In this document: positions 41,485 through 52,929 of the stretch, piece after piece
Layout: every line of letters begins with the position of its first letter
Numbering within the stretch: the first letter of the stretch is position 1
Notes under the pieces: generated by a model
What the model saw: the letters and a program-made list of their open reading frames with translations, nothing else
The model's database searches: none
What the model was told of the DNA's origin: nothing
Source of the DNA: Serripes groenlandicus
Lineage: Eukaryota > Mollusca > Bivalvia > Cardiida > Cardiidae
Length of the DNA: 64,000 bases
Reading direction: 5' to 3'
Assembly: GCA_031761405.1 (NCBI GenBank)
Contig: JASEVX010000011.1
Coordinates: 26,168,702-26,232,701, forward strand
Position numbers and translations under genes: made by a program

Positions 41485-41796
41485 TTTCTACATGTATGTA
41501 CAATATTACATGTAAATATTAGTTGATTGAAACAAATATAGTCTATAGATAAAATTCGCATTTGCTTATATTATCAAAACAAGAAAACGAAAAGATGATG
41601 TTAATCAGGTTTGTTATGCCAACCTATTCATAATAAGACTTGAAGAGGACAATGAGACACTGAATTGCTCACCCGAATACAGTACTGCCTGAATATGATG
41701 TTGCCTGTTAAAAAAATCTGGCATACAGCAAATAAGCATCTTTTTTTCAAAATGTCAAAGCAGAACTATAAAAAATCTATACAGCTGAAAGTTTAA

Positions 41797-41850
41797 CCCT
41801 TTCCCACATAAAAACAGTTTAAAACGCCTTTGCAGTAGTGAGCAGATTTC
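41797..41850 (-). repeat. TTAA-MITE left-arm fragment
   Basis: TTAA, then CCCTTTCCCACATAAAAACA, AAACGCCTTTGCAGTAG. Its inner end supplies the pyrimidine tract of the next exon's acceptor, so the MITE may have created or moved that splice site. Confidence 0.7.
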
Positions 41851-41858
41851 TTTTTTAG

Positions 41859-41989
41859 AATTGCAATGATCTGACCAGTTCAACAGAAGGGAATCAAGAT
41901 CCATTACCAGCAGCCATTTATATCCCAAAGCCTAAAATTTGTCGTCCGCCACCAGGAAAAAGAAGATGCCTGAAATGTGCCAGTCCTGA
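41859..41989 (+). CDS. Unidentified gene: penultimate exon (Pro/Lys/Cys-rich)
   Basis: The acceptor is TTCTTTTTTAG and the donor CCTGA|GTAAGT. Of the three frames only one is open: NCNDLTSSTEGNQDPLPAAI, YIPKPKICRPPPGKRRCLKC, ASP. It leaves in phase 2. Joined to 44728 it completes a Cys cluster spaced C-x2-C-x4-C-x6-C (RCLKCASPECNSNGYGC), which looks like a small metal-binding knuckle. Earlier exons are not identified. The family is unknown to me. The splice-phase match and the Cys spacing are the only support, and it could belong to a mobile element. Confidence 0.5.
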
Positions 41990-42398
41990 GTAAGTTTGTC
42001 ATGTTGTACACATGTAATTTATACACATCCTTCTTTATGAAAGTGAACTGAGATAACATGCATAGTAATTTTGAGGGAATTGATTGATTGAGGTGTAGCA
42101 GAAAAATTCCAAATCATTTCAGCAAAAATATCTCCATAAAATCAAATCTAGGTATAATTATTGAATATATATTGGAGAAAATATTGAAACAAAATGGAGA
42201 AATAGTTCATTATCGCAATGATTTGAAGAGTCATTTTCCGCAGATGCATCATATACAAGTTATGTCAGCAACTACCAAACCCAAATTGGATTATAACAGA
42301 CAAAGAGCATACATTATTTACATGCTTCAATTGCATGGACATATTTGTAGATAATTTGTGGAATGACTTCATCACACAGACTGTATTCATGTATTTAA

Positions 42399-42547
42399 CC
42401 TTTTCCACATACAACAAATATGCAGTAGATGATATTGAAACTGTGAACAAAGGAGGAAGTGTTCTTAAAAAGAAATTGTTAATTTTGCCAAATTGCCACA
42501 ATGTTTTCAAATGTCATCTGCTGAATGAGCTTGCAAGTGGGAAAGCC
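42399..42547 (+). mobile_element. TTAA-MITE, forward, internally deleted
   Basis: TTAA both sides (42395-42398, 42548-42551). CCTTTTCCACATACAACAAA, CAGTAGATGATATTGAAACT, hairpin partly lost (TTGCCACAATGTTTTCAAAT), end GTGGGAAAGCC. A weak further relic (ACAACATTGTGGAAAAAGAA) is at 42690-42735. Confidence 0.82.
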
Positions 42548-43125
42548 TTAAAATGGAATATATGACATTTTGAGGGTTTTTAACTTTGTTTCTTTAAACA
42601 TGATTGTACAACAAAAAGGGCTATTTGTAGGTGACACTCAACTTATAGTATGTACATTTAATCTAGGGGCATTATCACACTTCCATACATGCAACACAAC
42701 ATTGTGGAAAAAGAAGTTTCCTTTTAAGCACATTTTCTAATCTCCTACAAAACATATATAATTTATGTTCGTTTATGTTATTGTAGATACTACCTTTTTA
42801 CAAAGGTAGTTAAAATGCATCTAAGATGAAAATGTATGCTATTGAAGAAAATGCTTAATTAATGAAATAAGTTACAACCTTAATAACAGAATCATTTAAG
42901 GCATTTTGGATTGCTTTTATTAAATTTGATATCACTTTTCTAAGATTATTCTAGATTACATGGGCCAAACATAATTAAGGCACCATTCCAGGTATTTTGT
43001 CAATAAATAATCTATATGGAAATATACTTAAAATAAATTATCATTTATTCTTCTCCAACATAAAGAGACTGAGTGTAATATTTGGAGTTGATATTTGAAA
43101 ACACTATCTGGTAAATTTTCTTTAA

Positions 43126-43319
43126 CCCTTTCTCAAATACAACAAATCTGCAACAGAAGACTTCTGGTCAAAAATATGGATACTCTCCATAAAAGAAATG
43201 ACAATATTTGAATAGAAAAACATAATGAAGAAAGGAGAAATTAATCATAATGAGCACTACTTTTGCTTTATTGTATTCAAAAGTCATCTACTGTAAAGGG
43301 GTTTGTAAGTGGGAAAGGG
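43126..43319 (+). mobile_element. TTAA-MITE, forward
   Basis: TTAA both sides (43122-43125, 43320-43323). CCCTTTCTCAAATACAACAA, hairpin AAGGAGAAATTAATCATAAT / GAGCACTACTTTTGCTTTAT, end GTGGGAAAGGG. The right arm has lost the GCGTCAGAAAG block. Confidence 0.85.
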
Positions 43320-43487
43320 TTAATGGATGAATAACAGAATCTGATGTTTTCTGTCTTGACAAATTGTTTGCAGCAGAAGGCACTTGAACATATTTCCATA
43401 AAGGAGACATTGCTTATGATGGTCAATTTTAATTCCAATATTGTTTTCTACTCTCTGATATATTATGAAATAATTCATTTCATTTAA

Positions 43488-43612
43488 CCCTTTCCCTCAT
43501 AGGTCTGCAGCAGATGACTTTGAAAACGTCTAGGCAAAAGTACAGAAAATCCCTTTAAATGAAAAAACAATTATTGAATAGAGTTGAAAACATGGTGACA
43601 AAAGGAGGGTAA
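43488..43612 (+). mobile_element. TTAA-MITE, forward, left half
   Basis: TTAA, CCCTTTCCCTCATAGGTCTG, CAGCAGATGACTTTGAAAAC, GAAAACATGGTGACAAAAGG. It then breaks off into a GGGTAAAGG-rich stretch. The remainder to 44035 shows nothing recognised. Confidence 0.78.
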
Positions 43613-44035
43613 AGGGAAAAGAGGGTAAAGGAGATTTCAGAGTTTTTCTAATGGGGGGTTTTCTTAATTTTGTATACTGCAAATTTGATTTATTTTGGAA
43701 AATCTTAAATTTATACAAATAAATGTACTAAAATAATGTTATTCTCGCTACATCCAAATACAAAGAATTGCATAAGTAGTTACAACGGAACAACAGGAGA
43801 GGTTTAATTTCCTCTGTTGTTTCATTGTTTACTTCTTGCACTTATAGGGAAAATTACAGTTGTGTTCAATTCTGTGTCTGATATATAAATTATAAAAAGA
43901 ACAACTGTTGACAACAATTCTCATCAATGTACAGTCTTTGAATGAACAAATCTGTCTTTGTATACATAATACATTAACCAAACAACATTAATCATCAGCA
44001 ACTGCTGCTGTCCTTATACAAGTTTTGCAATATTT

Positions 44036-44230
44036 ATACCCCCAGATACGGTCACGCTTGTCGATCAGTCGGTCATTTTGTTGGTTTGTCGGTCCGTGGA
44101 CATTTCTTGTTAACACTATTTCTCAGCAATCCTTGGTCAGAATTCAATATAACTTTACAAGAATGATTGATACCAGTTGCACTGGAATTTTTTTAAAATG
44201 AGTTATGGTCCCTTGAATTTCTCATACATA
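44036..44230 (+). repeat. Pearl-like 5' fragment
   Basis: TTTATACCCCCAGATACGGT, TGTTGGTTTGTCGGTCCGTG, ATTTCTTGTTAACACTATTT and one partial core unit (TTCAATATAACTTTACAAGA). No 3' end is seen. Confidence 0.55.
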
Positions 44231-44558
44231 TGTATATTGTCAGGAACCAGCTGGAGATATTCATCACCTTCAGTGATATTTCTAGTTCCTGGTAAAATCT
44301 CTTTTTTCTTTCCTGGAACAAAACTGGACTTGATGACTGTTCACTAGTTTTCTCATCATTTGTTTGCATACAGACTTGCACATTTTTGGAAGAGAGCAAG
44401 TGCTTGCTGTTGGGATTTTGGCAGTCTCAGGTCTCACATATAGTGTCAACCTGCCTAAATAGTTTTTTGCCAGTAATACAATCAGTTGATACTGTAAATC
44501 AAACTTTATCAATGATAATAATACAAGTTAATTTGATAATGTTTAAATCATTTTTGGT

Positions 44559-44641
44559 TAACCCATGACCTGACCTATATGTGTAATTTTTGAAGTTATC
44601 TGATGCAGATTTAGTCCATGTTATTGTATATTGGAAAGGGT
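44559..44641 (-). repeat. TTAA-MITE remnant
   Basis: TTAACCCATGACC at the left, long arm GAAGTTATCTGATGCAGATT, end TTGGAAAGGG. Confidence 0.55.
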
Positions 44642-44727
44642 CATACAGGTTATGGGTTGGATCACTATAGTATATATAATAAATATATCATAATTGCCCA
44701 TACATAATAAATATTTATTTACTTCAG

Positions 44728-44785
44728 GTGTAATTCCAATGGATATGGTTGTTCTGAAGTCAGAAGACCACACTCTTCAGAATAA
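44728..44785 (+). CDS. Unidentified gene: terminal exon
   Basis: Acceptor ATTTACTTCAG. With the carried GA from 41989 the first base makes Glu, then CNSNGYGCSEVRRPHSSE and TAA at 44783-44785. It supplies the second pair of cysteines of the motif described at 41859. An overlapping frame (VIPMDMVVLKSEDHTLQNKL) is longer but does not fit the phase of the upstream exon. No poly(A) signal is evident close by. Confidence 0.45.
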
Positions 44786-45149
44786 GCTTGACAGATGTGA
44801 CCACTTACACAAGTTTAAACCCAGGAACTAAGCACAAAGCTTGTATTTTTCATTGCAAGTCAGAGGAATAAGGGAAAATGAAAGAATCTCATTTGTCATT
44901 CTCCTTTTCTCACAATGCTCTCAAAGAATGTACCAAATACAATGCTCATCCTTATTTGAAAACATCATCAGAAGAATAGGGGCACATGTTGATAGGGCAT
45001 AGAATAAAACAATGGATAAGGATTAACCCTTAATCTGATGTCTTATCTTGACTTTTTCAAAATGAAAATAATAGTATGAAAAATGTTAACAAACTTGTAT
45101 AAAATGTTTGCAATGAAGAAAACGTTTTGAGACATATTGAAATTATTAA

Positions 45150-45364
45150 CTTTTTCCAACATACAACTAATTTGCACCAGACAAATGAAAACATATGAAC
45201 AACAATATGTACAACCTTTGAACCAGGAAGTGTAAGTCCTGCAAAAAGAGTTCAAAACACTGTGGCAAAAGGAGAAGCAACTCATCATGAGCAATTTGTA
45301 CTTTTGCCATAATGTTTTCAAAAGTTGTCTGCTGGAGAGGCTTCAGGAAGAGGGTTGGAGAGGT
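45150..45364 (+). mobile_element. TTAA-MITE, forward, full length
   Basis: TTAA both sides (45146-45149, 45365-45368). CTTTTTCCAACATACAACTA, hairpin CTGTGGCAAAAGGAGAAGCA / GAGCAATTTGTACTTTTGCC, right arm GCTGGAGAGGCTTCAGGAAG. From 45369 to 45855 no feature is seen. Confidence 0.83.
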
Positions 45365-45859
45365 TTAAAACTTGTACATGTAATTCCGTACCACATTGAA
45401 ATAATATGAGAAATAAAAAATCATAAAGAAAAACATTTGTTTACTTGGATATATGATTGTGTTCAAAATATATTCTCAATATATTACCCCTAAGAAAGTG
45501 TAAAACCTGTGGCAAATGACTTGCCTGTGCATCCACACTAAGGACTCAATTGGATACCGATTTACATAATTTGTACCTTCTATGACCAATTTCGAATAGT
45601 GCTGAGTGCGATCAGATGTAAACAAGTCATTTTACACTGGTCTGGGACCTAATGGTTGTTTTTTGGAGAGCCTTACTGAAATGTTCTGGGAAAAGGTGGA
45701 ATTCATAAAATGAGCAGTTCAAGGCAAACCAACCTTGATCTAATTTTAACAAGTGTACATAAAGATCCATGTTAAAGGATCAAAATAGTTACCGGTACAG
45801 TTTCCTGTGACTTTTTATGACTAAATGGTGAATGGCCAAGAATGGTTATGCACACGATA

Positions 45860-46140
45860 ATCCAGATATTCATTGGCACACATGCCTTTAGCTTGGTTTC
45901 CAAAATTGATTGGTTGGGGTTAAACGCCTTTTTTCAACAATTTTTCAGTCATATCAACTCTACTCATATGTATTCTGGATTTCTCACACCAGTTCTCCAC
46001 ACAACATACTTTCCAAGCAACTGGCTGCTTTTCCACATAGACTATTAGCCCATTGGTGAATGACACTTGTCACAGTGACTTGTCAAACGTCGGAAAGAAT
46101 GTCGCCCAATCTGGGGTTCGAACTCACAACCCCTGGACAA
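45860..46140 (-). mobile_element. tRNA-derived SINE, minus strand, head truncated
   Basis: On the plus strand: GGTTGGGGTTAAACGCC, TTTCAACAATTTTTCAGTCA, CACACCAGTTCTCCACACAA, CCAAGCAACTGGCTGCTTTT, GTCAAACGTCGGAAAGAATG, GGGGTTCGAACTCACAACCC (B box inverted). The A-box end is missing. Confidence 0.8.
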
Positions 46141-46297
46141 TAAAATAATGATAAAGCATGAAAAACAGTCAAATTCTTGCTGGTTTATTTATTGCGTCTA
46201 CCAGCGTAGCAATTGAATTTGAATATAGTACGTAAATTGAATAGAAGAAAAAGTACCATTCATTTTATTAAATTAAAATCTGAACTAAAAATCTTAA

Positions 46298-46399
46298 CCT
46301 TTTCTCAGAGACAGACCTAAAATAATGATGTTATTTTAGGTGTTTGCCTTATCTACAGCTAGGATTTTTATTTTGGAAATGTTTTTATCAGGTAAAGGG
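46298..46399. mobile_element. Short TTAA-flanked element with MITE-like ends
   Basis: TTAA both sides (46294-46297, 46400-46403). Ends CCTTTTCTCAGAGACAG and CAGGTAAAGGG. The interior (TTATTTTAGGTGTTTGCC) differs from the main family, so it is a diverged or separate subfamily. Confidence 0.55.
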
Positions 46400-46413
46400 T
46401 TAAATTTAAGTTC

Positions 46414-46585
46414 TTTGTAAACAATCCTTGATTTCATTTTCAGATTGTTACAATTTTAAATCATCCATATAATAGCCTACAGGAATTTTAGTTTGGAAAT
46501 GTCTTTACCTGATAAGTAAGTAAGTAAACAATCTCTGATTTCATTTTCAGATTGTTACAATTTTAAATCATCCTTGTAATAGTGC
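46414..46585 (+). repeat. Tandem duplication of about 70 bp
   Basis: GTAAACAATC(C/T)(T/C)TGATTTC, ATTTTCAGATTGTTACAATT, TTAAATCATCC occurs at 46421 and 46524. A TTAA-MITE hairpin scrap (GAAAACATTGTAGGGAAAGG) follows at 46590. From 46640 to 47229 nothing is assigned. Confidence 0.7.
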
Positions 46586-47229
46586 AAACTTGAAAACATT
46601 GTAGGGAAAGGAGAGATTGTAAGTTAGCTGTAATATTAAAAAAGGCATGTATAGAAAGAAAAAGGAAAAACAAGATATAAAGCAATACATCAATCTTCCT
46701 TGGTCTCATATTGTATGACATAATTTAAAAAAAGAAGAAGACATTTAAACCTTAGGCGTTGTGAAAACCTGTCTCTTTTATCATAATACTATAGATAAAG
46801 GCTATTTATAGTAACACGATATTTTATCGTCGATATAGTGTGGTTTACTTTACTGTTTTACTCAATATTATTTTCTCTTAAATACACTGCTAGACGAGAA
46901 CATAGCGCATAAAAACTCTGTCTGCGGAAATGTCAACACTGACAGTATGGGGTTTCTCCCGCTACGTCTGTTCCGTAACACTTCGCCGAGACAACATTGT
47001 AATACGATGCTGTCACCCATCCATTTTGACAGCATGAAAATACATTTCGCTAAGTTTACTTGTTGTTTTTATTTCAACGAAATAGTACTGTATTAATACC
47101 GAAAAACCAGGTGGGACGTGTGTTAAGATACACCACTTTCGCCGACACTTTCTTGTTTGTCTAACGTAACGAGGGTTGTTATGGTGGGTGGTGCTCAACT
47201 CAAAAAGTCATAGCGTCAATTGTAAAGAG

Positions 47230-47515
47230 ACATTAGATGTGGCGAAAAGGATCTCTACACTTTTTGTTTAGAACATCGTCGCAAATACGGCATTTTTCCA
47301 CCAACTCCCGGGTTGCTACGGAAGCGGCGGCCATACTTGTTGTAACTAACACGGTTTTGTTCCACGGCATTTCATTGGATGCGTAAAACTTTCTACGCAT
47401 CCAATCAAATTGCAGAGCGGGGGTTTCACTTTCTAAAGAGGCGGTCCGCCAAGGGTACTTATGGGAATGGTAATGTACGAAGTAGCCTTGGCTAGCGAAG
47501 ATGGACGTCCATATG
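47230..47515 (-). promoter_or_regulatory. Second copy of the helicase-linked leader, with a 33-codon first exon
   Basis: On the minus strand: GGACGTCCATCTTCGCTAGC, CAAGGCTACTTCG, TACCCTTGGCGGACCGCC, CCCGCTCTGC, ATCCAATGAAATG (CCAAT-like) and ATGGCCGCCGCTTCCG. The ATG (47332) opens MAAASVATRELVEKCRICDD, VLNKKCRDPFRHI and a stop. KCRICDDVL is a Cys-pair start that resembles small zinc-binding N-termini. No helicase follows in this copy. Confidence 0.5.
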
Positions 47516-48800
47516 ATTTTTAAAATCGTCCAGATTCCATTAACTTTTGAAATCCGTACGGTCTCTGTGCAATCTTAGCTTCTGATCATATGTCTATGGT
47601 CGTTTGGAGGATGCAATCGTAGGATATGCGTACGGACATCGCAGACAAGTCGTTCGGAGCTCGCCCGGTGTCCATAGTATCGAAAGGGCATAGTGGGTTG
47701 ACCGTGCGACTCCCCTGCTATAGTCGGGCGAGCACCGGCAATCTCGTACGGGCATCGCTGTGCTCCCAACTGCGAACATTTCGAAGAGATCGGCGATAAC
47801 TCGGGAGCTCGATTAAAACATTTTCACCGAGTCCCCGAGTCCTCTACGAGTTAAAGAATCCATGCGGACACAGTGCGATTTTGGAAAAATGTCAGCTGAA
47901 AACCTACTCGTACGAAGCTCGTAGCTTGGTGTGACAAGGGCAAAATACTTACCCAAACAAGTGCACATTTTACCTGTACAGTTCAATAATCTGGTTGGTG
48001 CTACCTACGTGACTATGCGCATTTCCATAACGCTAGATAGTCACCGATTAGGTCTTTACTTATAGCGAAATGCTTAGTATCGAAGTTGTGTAAGATTTTC
48101 TTCAAATTATAAATTAATTCACGATAACAACTTAATTAAGCGCGTGTTTGGACATTTTGATTAGAGTACAATGTATATTAGGTATACGACCAATCATACT
48201 ATAGTTATATAGGCTATGTATGTGGTTCTACAGTTGCCTCGTGGTGACAATACAGCATGCAAGGAGCGAAGGATGTAAACACTTCTCATTGTCATACTTG
48301 CCACACAAAATCCAACCATTGGATACTTTTGAGTTAATTCCATGGCATTGCATGTATGTTTCTTCGGATTTTGGTCATAACCGTTCTCTAGGGCTTCCAT
48401 TTAGTTTACAGTTTATTCAAAAGTGTTACGTAGGCACATACACCAAATTCAAAACATATATACAAAGTATGTGAAGTGTGAATATCAGAATACAGTAAAG
48501 AATATACACTTATACATATACAGAATAACAATGTAAAGATTTAATATAGTATACTTTAAAGAACAAATGATATATTTCTAGACACTAACACGTTATGTTG
48601 TATTTAGTCTGTAACCAAAGCTGCTCATAAATAGGGGCTTCCATATAGTTAACAGTGTATTCAAAAGTGTTGTGTAATCCAACGGCCCATACACAATATA
48701 TATACAGAGTATGTGACGTGTGAACAATATTATATAGTCAAGAATATACATTTATATAATACATATACAGAATAACAATGTGAAAGTTTATTATAGTATA
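47500..48800 (+). repeat. 1.3-kb dispersed element, copy A
   Basis: It shares with 52930-54310: TTTTGAAATCCGTACGGTCT, CTGTGCAATC, GCTTCTGATCATATG, GATAGTCACCGATTAGGTCT, TTACTTATAGCGAAATGCTT, AGTATCGAA, and a final TACATATACAGAATAACAAT. A segment of its 3' part (GGGCTTCCAT...CAGAATAACAATG) is itself repeated at 48390-48530 and 48637-48780. Copy A has only one of the 44-bp units that are amplified in copy B. Confidence 0.75.
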
Positions 48801-49490
48801 ATACTATAATTTGAAGATCAAAGGTAAATAACATTTTGCTATATATCAAGACACTAAAAAGTTATATACATGTAGTATGATGTCTTTAACTAAAGTTGCT
48901 CATACAGAAATCTCTAATATTTAATACATGGTAAAATGTACATTGCCAAATTTCATAGTTTTTGTTTTCATTTTGAGAAGAAAGATCTTTCCATATATGG
49001 TTTATTAAAACATACGATGGAAAGAGTATACATCGTTTATCACTGTAAAAAGATCAAATCATTACAAAATGGTATTCATTTCTACAAGAGCATGTACGGT
49101 ACCCTCTTGAAATACCACTATATCTGCCTTATTCAATCATTAAACATGAAAGAAGCTAAACGAGGCTTCCATGATGCTTGCATGACTAGATAACGAACAG
49201 GGAAGATCATGAATAAATTAACTGCTTTCGTGATATAACTGAACAATTTTTGAACCGGCGACACACCTCAATACATTATAAATCACTGGGTGATTCATAC
49301 TCTTTTTAACGAATTATTTGTTCTCAAACAATATTTTTAACGAATTATTTTTTCTTTTAAGCGTTTGGTTTGAAATTTGTCCTCGAATGACCGCGTTAAC
49401 TTTGAGCACACCAATCTTTCCCTGTTACTTCCGCTGCTTAAACTAGTACCTGTTTTCTTCCTATATTCTATCTCTATGTTGTCTCAATTT
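48801..49490. other. No supported gene; SINE tail at 49196-49270
   Basis: GGGAAGATCATGAATAAATT, AACTGCTTTCGTGATATAAC, TTTTTGAACCGGCG is a worn SINE 3' end. The 85-codon frame at 48936-49193 has no splice, motif or family support. Confidence 0.45.
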
Positions 49491-50453
49491 TTAGCTCCAC
49501 TGGCTGAAAGCCAGTCGAGTTTATGTCATGGCGAATTGTCCGTCGTGCGTGCGTCTGTGCGTCCGTGCGTCCGTGCGTCTGTGCGTCTGTGCGTGCGTTA
49601 ACATTTTCCTTTAAACCACTTCTTCTCCCTAACCACTTGGCCAATTTGGTTAAAACTTCATAGGAAGCATCCTCTCAATGTCCTCTCTTAAAAATTCCTT
49701 CAATTTTTTTTTATCCATCCATAATTCTGGTTTCCATGGCAACCAAAAGAAAAAAATAGTGAAAACTTAAAAGATCTTCTTCTCCGAAAGTGTCATGCCG
49801 ATTTTCAAATAATTTTGTAGAAATGTTCCTTGGGTGACCCTTTATAAGATTCTTTCAAGAAATGTTTATTGGTCGAAAAACATGGCCGCCAGGGGGCGGG
49901 GATATTTTGCCTTATATAGCTATAGTGAAAACTTAAAAAATCTTCTTCTCCGAAAGTGTTCAACCGATTTTCAAATAATTTTGTAGAAATGTTCATTGGG
50001 TGACCCTCTATCAGATTCCTTCAAGCCATGTTTATTGGTCGAAAAACATGGCCACCAGAGGGCGGGGCTATTTTGCCTTATATGACCATAGTGAAAACTT
50101 AAAAAAGAAAGTGTTTGGCTGATATTCAAATAATTTTGTAGAAATGTTCCTAGGCTTACCCTCTATCAGATTCCTTCAAGCCATGTTGATTGGTTGAAAA
50201 ATATGGCTGCCAGGGGGTGGGGCTATTTTGCCTTATATGGCTATAGTGAAAACTTAAAATATCCTCTCCTCCGAAAGTGTCAGGCCGATTTTCAAATAAT
50301 TTTGCAGAAACATTCCTTGGGTGACACTCTACAAGATTCCTTTAAGCCATGGTGGTTGGTAAAAAAGATAGCCAGCAGGGGGCAGGGCTTTTTGGAGATT
50401 TGATTTTTGCCTTATGGCCGTGGAGCGATACTGGCCCTCTTGGGCCTCTTGTT
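49491..50453 (+). mobile_element. Pearl-like element, 4 core units
   Basis: The 5' end is TTAGCTCCACTGGCTGAAAG, CCAGTCGAG (hairpin ACTGGCT/AGCCAGT), ATGGCGAATTGTCCGTCGTG, then a short GTGCGTCT/GTGCGTCC array. Core units of about 160 bp: AGTGAAAACTTAAAA, TCTTCTTCTCCGAAAGTGT, TTTTCAAATAATTTTGTAGA, TGGTCGAAAAACATGGCCGC, CAGGGGGCGGGGCTATTTTG. The 3' end is TGGAGCGATACTGGCCCTCT, TGGGCCTCTTGTT. The reading frame 50194-50403 is part of a unit. Confidence 0.9.
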
Positions 50454-50882
50454 ATATTTTCTTCTCATTTGTTATGACTCATTAACACTATTTAATCAAC
50501 AACAAAAATATAAATTATAATAATTATGATAATGATGCCTTGAGTGCAGCTTGTCAGCTTTCTTCTGAGAAAGGTTAGGGATTTGCCTTATTTGTGGTGG
50601 CCTTTATGTGTGTGTTCCAAGATGGATTGTTTGTTATTGTAACACATAGGTATTTGCAACCTTTAACTGTTTTCAGGTTTTGGTCATGGATCTGGTAAGT
50701 GTGATGGACTGTATCACCTTACAAGTGTTGGGGGCAGCATGGCATCATCCAGTTCTTTTCCCAGTCTTGTAGGTGGTTGGAATCCTCTTGCAGGGCCAAG
50801 CAATAGGCGTATAAGCGGATCTTCCGATAAACCAAACTTTTATCCGCAAAGATCCTACTGGTAGATGAAACACTGTAGGGGG
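50454..50882. other. No gene seen
   Basis: Unique-looking sequence without a supported ORF or repeat. Confidence 0.35.
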
Positions 50883-51815
50883 AGGTGTTTAACACGATTG
50901 TAGGATAAAAAGAAACAGGATATAAAGTAACGGGACAAAAAGTAACAGGACAAAAGCAACCGACAACAAGAAACAGGATAAAAAGCAAGACATTTTCCAA
51001 AATACAATGAAAATCAATACGTTTAAGTCCATAAATATGGTAAAGATACAAACTAGCAGAGGATTAATGTATCTTCTTGATAGTGTAATGTTTTGTTTTA
51101 TATTTTGATACATTTTTGCGTGTTTTATACCTTAATATAATTAATACATTGTTCAAAGAAATTGAGTCGGATAAAACCATTAACGACCCTACAATATTAG
51201 ATGTAACTTAAAGTGCATTTATATTTATTTCACTTTGCAATGTTATTTTATTAAGTATGCATGTCTGTGTGAAGATGTTTGAAATAGTGGCAGGTAAACA
51301 TTATGGGAGAAGAGAAATTGCTCATAATTAGCATTTTCTCCTTTTAAAGCAAATATATCTTCTGTCAACAATTATCAAAAATATGAGAACTGCTGCTTGT
51401 CTTCTGTCAGATGTTTAAAAAAGTTGAAGCAATCATTATGCGGAAAAAGAGAAATTGCTTATAATGTTCTAATGGGCAATTTCTCCTTTGCACTCTATTA
51501 TATGTTCTGTCTGATGTTTGAAAAAGAGGAAGAAAAAAACATTGTGGGAAAAAGTGGTTACAATTGCAATTTCAGATAAATAAAGTTAACATTTCGCATA
51601 AACAAGGATGAATTATATATATACGTTTATTAAAATGTGTGTATTATACGTTACAAATGTATTAAATCCAAGAAGAAATTAAATGAACCTGAAATAGAAA
51701 CAAAATTATTAGAACTGCTGCCTCTTGTCCCGTTAACTGTTATCTTGGCAAAAACTGTTACTTTTTGCCCGTTGCTTTTTGTCCTGTTTCTTTTTGTCCG
51801 AGTACCGTTTAACAC
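50883..51815. mobile_element. Foldback-type element with GGACAAAAAG inverted ends
   Basis: The left arm (50883-50990) has GTGTTTAACACGATTGTAGG, ATAAAAAGAAACAGG, ACGGGACAAAAAGTAACAGG, ACAAAAGCAAC. The right arm (51718-51815) is its inverse: GTTACTTTTTGCCCGTTGCT, TTTTGTCCTGTTTCTTTTTG, TCCGAGTACCGTTTAACACG. The interior holds two degenerate MITE-like hairpins (51310-51350 and 51445-51490, AGAGAAATTGCTTATAATG...GGCAATTTCTCC). Frames on the arms are repeat translations. Confidence 0.75.
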
Positions 51816-52139
51816 GCCGTTGTATACAACAGCTCGGACCTCCTTACCAAATTGACCTTATTACCAAATAATTTAAGTTGTTCAGATATATTTATTGTAA
51901 ACAGTGGAATCTTTAGGTACGTATCCATCTTGAACAGATACATGTATATTAGGAGAGTGTGTCATAAAATGGGAATATGTATGTGTTTGAAAACAATTCT
52001 GTAAAAGACATTGATGCACTACTCAAAATTTAATATTATTATGTAAGCCATTGTAATTTGGTTAGGTGCAAGTTGTTATGAATAAAGTTGATTACATTTG
52101 TCCGTGTTTGCTTTACCTACATAGCTAATGCTTAGTTAT
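51816..52139. other. No gene seen
   Basis: AT-rich, without a recognised repeat. Confidence 0.35.
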
Positions 52140-52640
52140 ACGACGAAAATATCGAAAGATGTTGCTGCATAGCGGTGATGACCTTTGAGCTATAATACCA
52201 GCATCCATCACGAACTCATTTTCTGTTGAAACATGTTAACTTGATTCTAACAAGCTTCCACAGACCTCTCCCCAACACGCCACACGCGTAACTTACCATC
52301 AGGAATTTGTAGCGTAGACCGCCACTCGTCACTAAGAATGACTTTACCCCCAACTGCTCCCTTGTTCCATTCCCTGTACTGACTGCACTAAATTGTAGGC
52401 ATCAAAACGGTCCTTACATATTGATGTATTCTTCCCGTATCCTGTTCCTCACAGAGACCAGCTATGAGTCGCCAATGAGTGCCAATTGTAACTGTTGCAA
52501 TATTATCTGCAGGCCGTATTCGGTTTCTCATGTGTGCAGTCTAGTATATAGATGAGGTTATATTGTTCACGTGTCGACAGGTGTCTCTGGTGTGCCCTTG
52601 TCATATCCTGCACGCTACCTGCATTACACAACTCCACAAT
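52140..52640 (-). pseudogene. Tc1/mariner-type transposase relic
   Basis: On the minus strand one frame reads GKVILSDEWRSTLQIPDGKL, RVWRVGERSVEACQNQV. This is the segment around the second catalytic Asp of Tc1-like transposases (W..V.FSDES.F.L...DGR.RV.R..GER). Upstream pieces (THWRLIAGLCEEQDTGRIHQ) are in another frame and stops are frequent. No terminal repeats were placed. Confidence 0.75.
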
Positions 52641-52929
52641 TAACTAGATAAAGATGCACACTATACGCTCATATGGCATAAAGCGTTTTATGTACTAAAC
52701 ATGCTAATTTATCGTAATTTTAGTGGGCTAACATGTGAGCTGGTGTTAATTGGATATCCTCCGATTCGTACTTCCTGTACAGCGTCACTGTTGTACAATG
52801 TCTCTTACGGAAGCACTTGATTGGGGCATGCAGACTGCCCGCCCTCTATCTTCAATGCTTAATAACGGCAAAACGCGTACTCAGTAAACGGTTTAGGTTG
52901 TAACGTCGTGTATGGATATCAGCTGTGTG

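Noticed and set aside
48936..49193. 85-codon plus-strand frame
   Set aside because: No family resemblance, no splice or poly(A) support, and AT-driven amino-acid composition.
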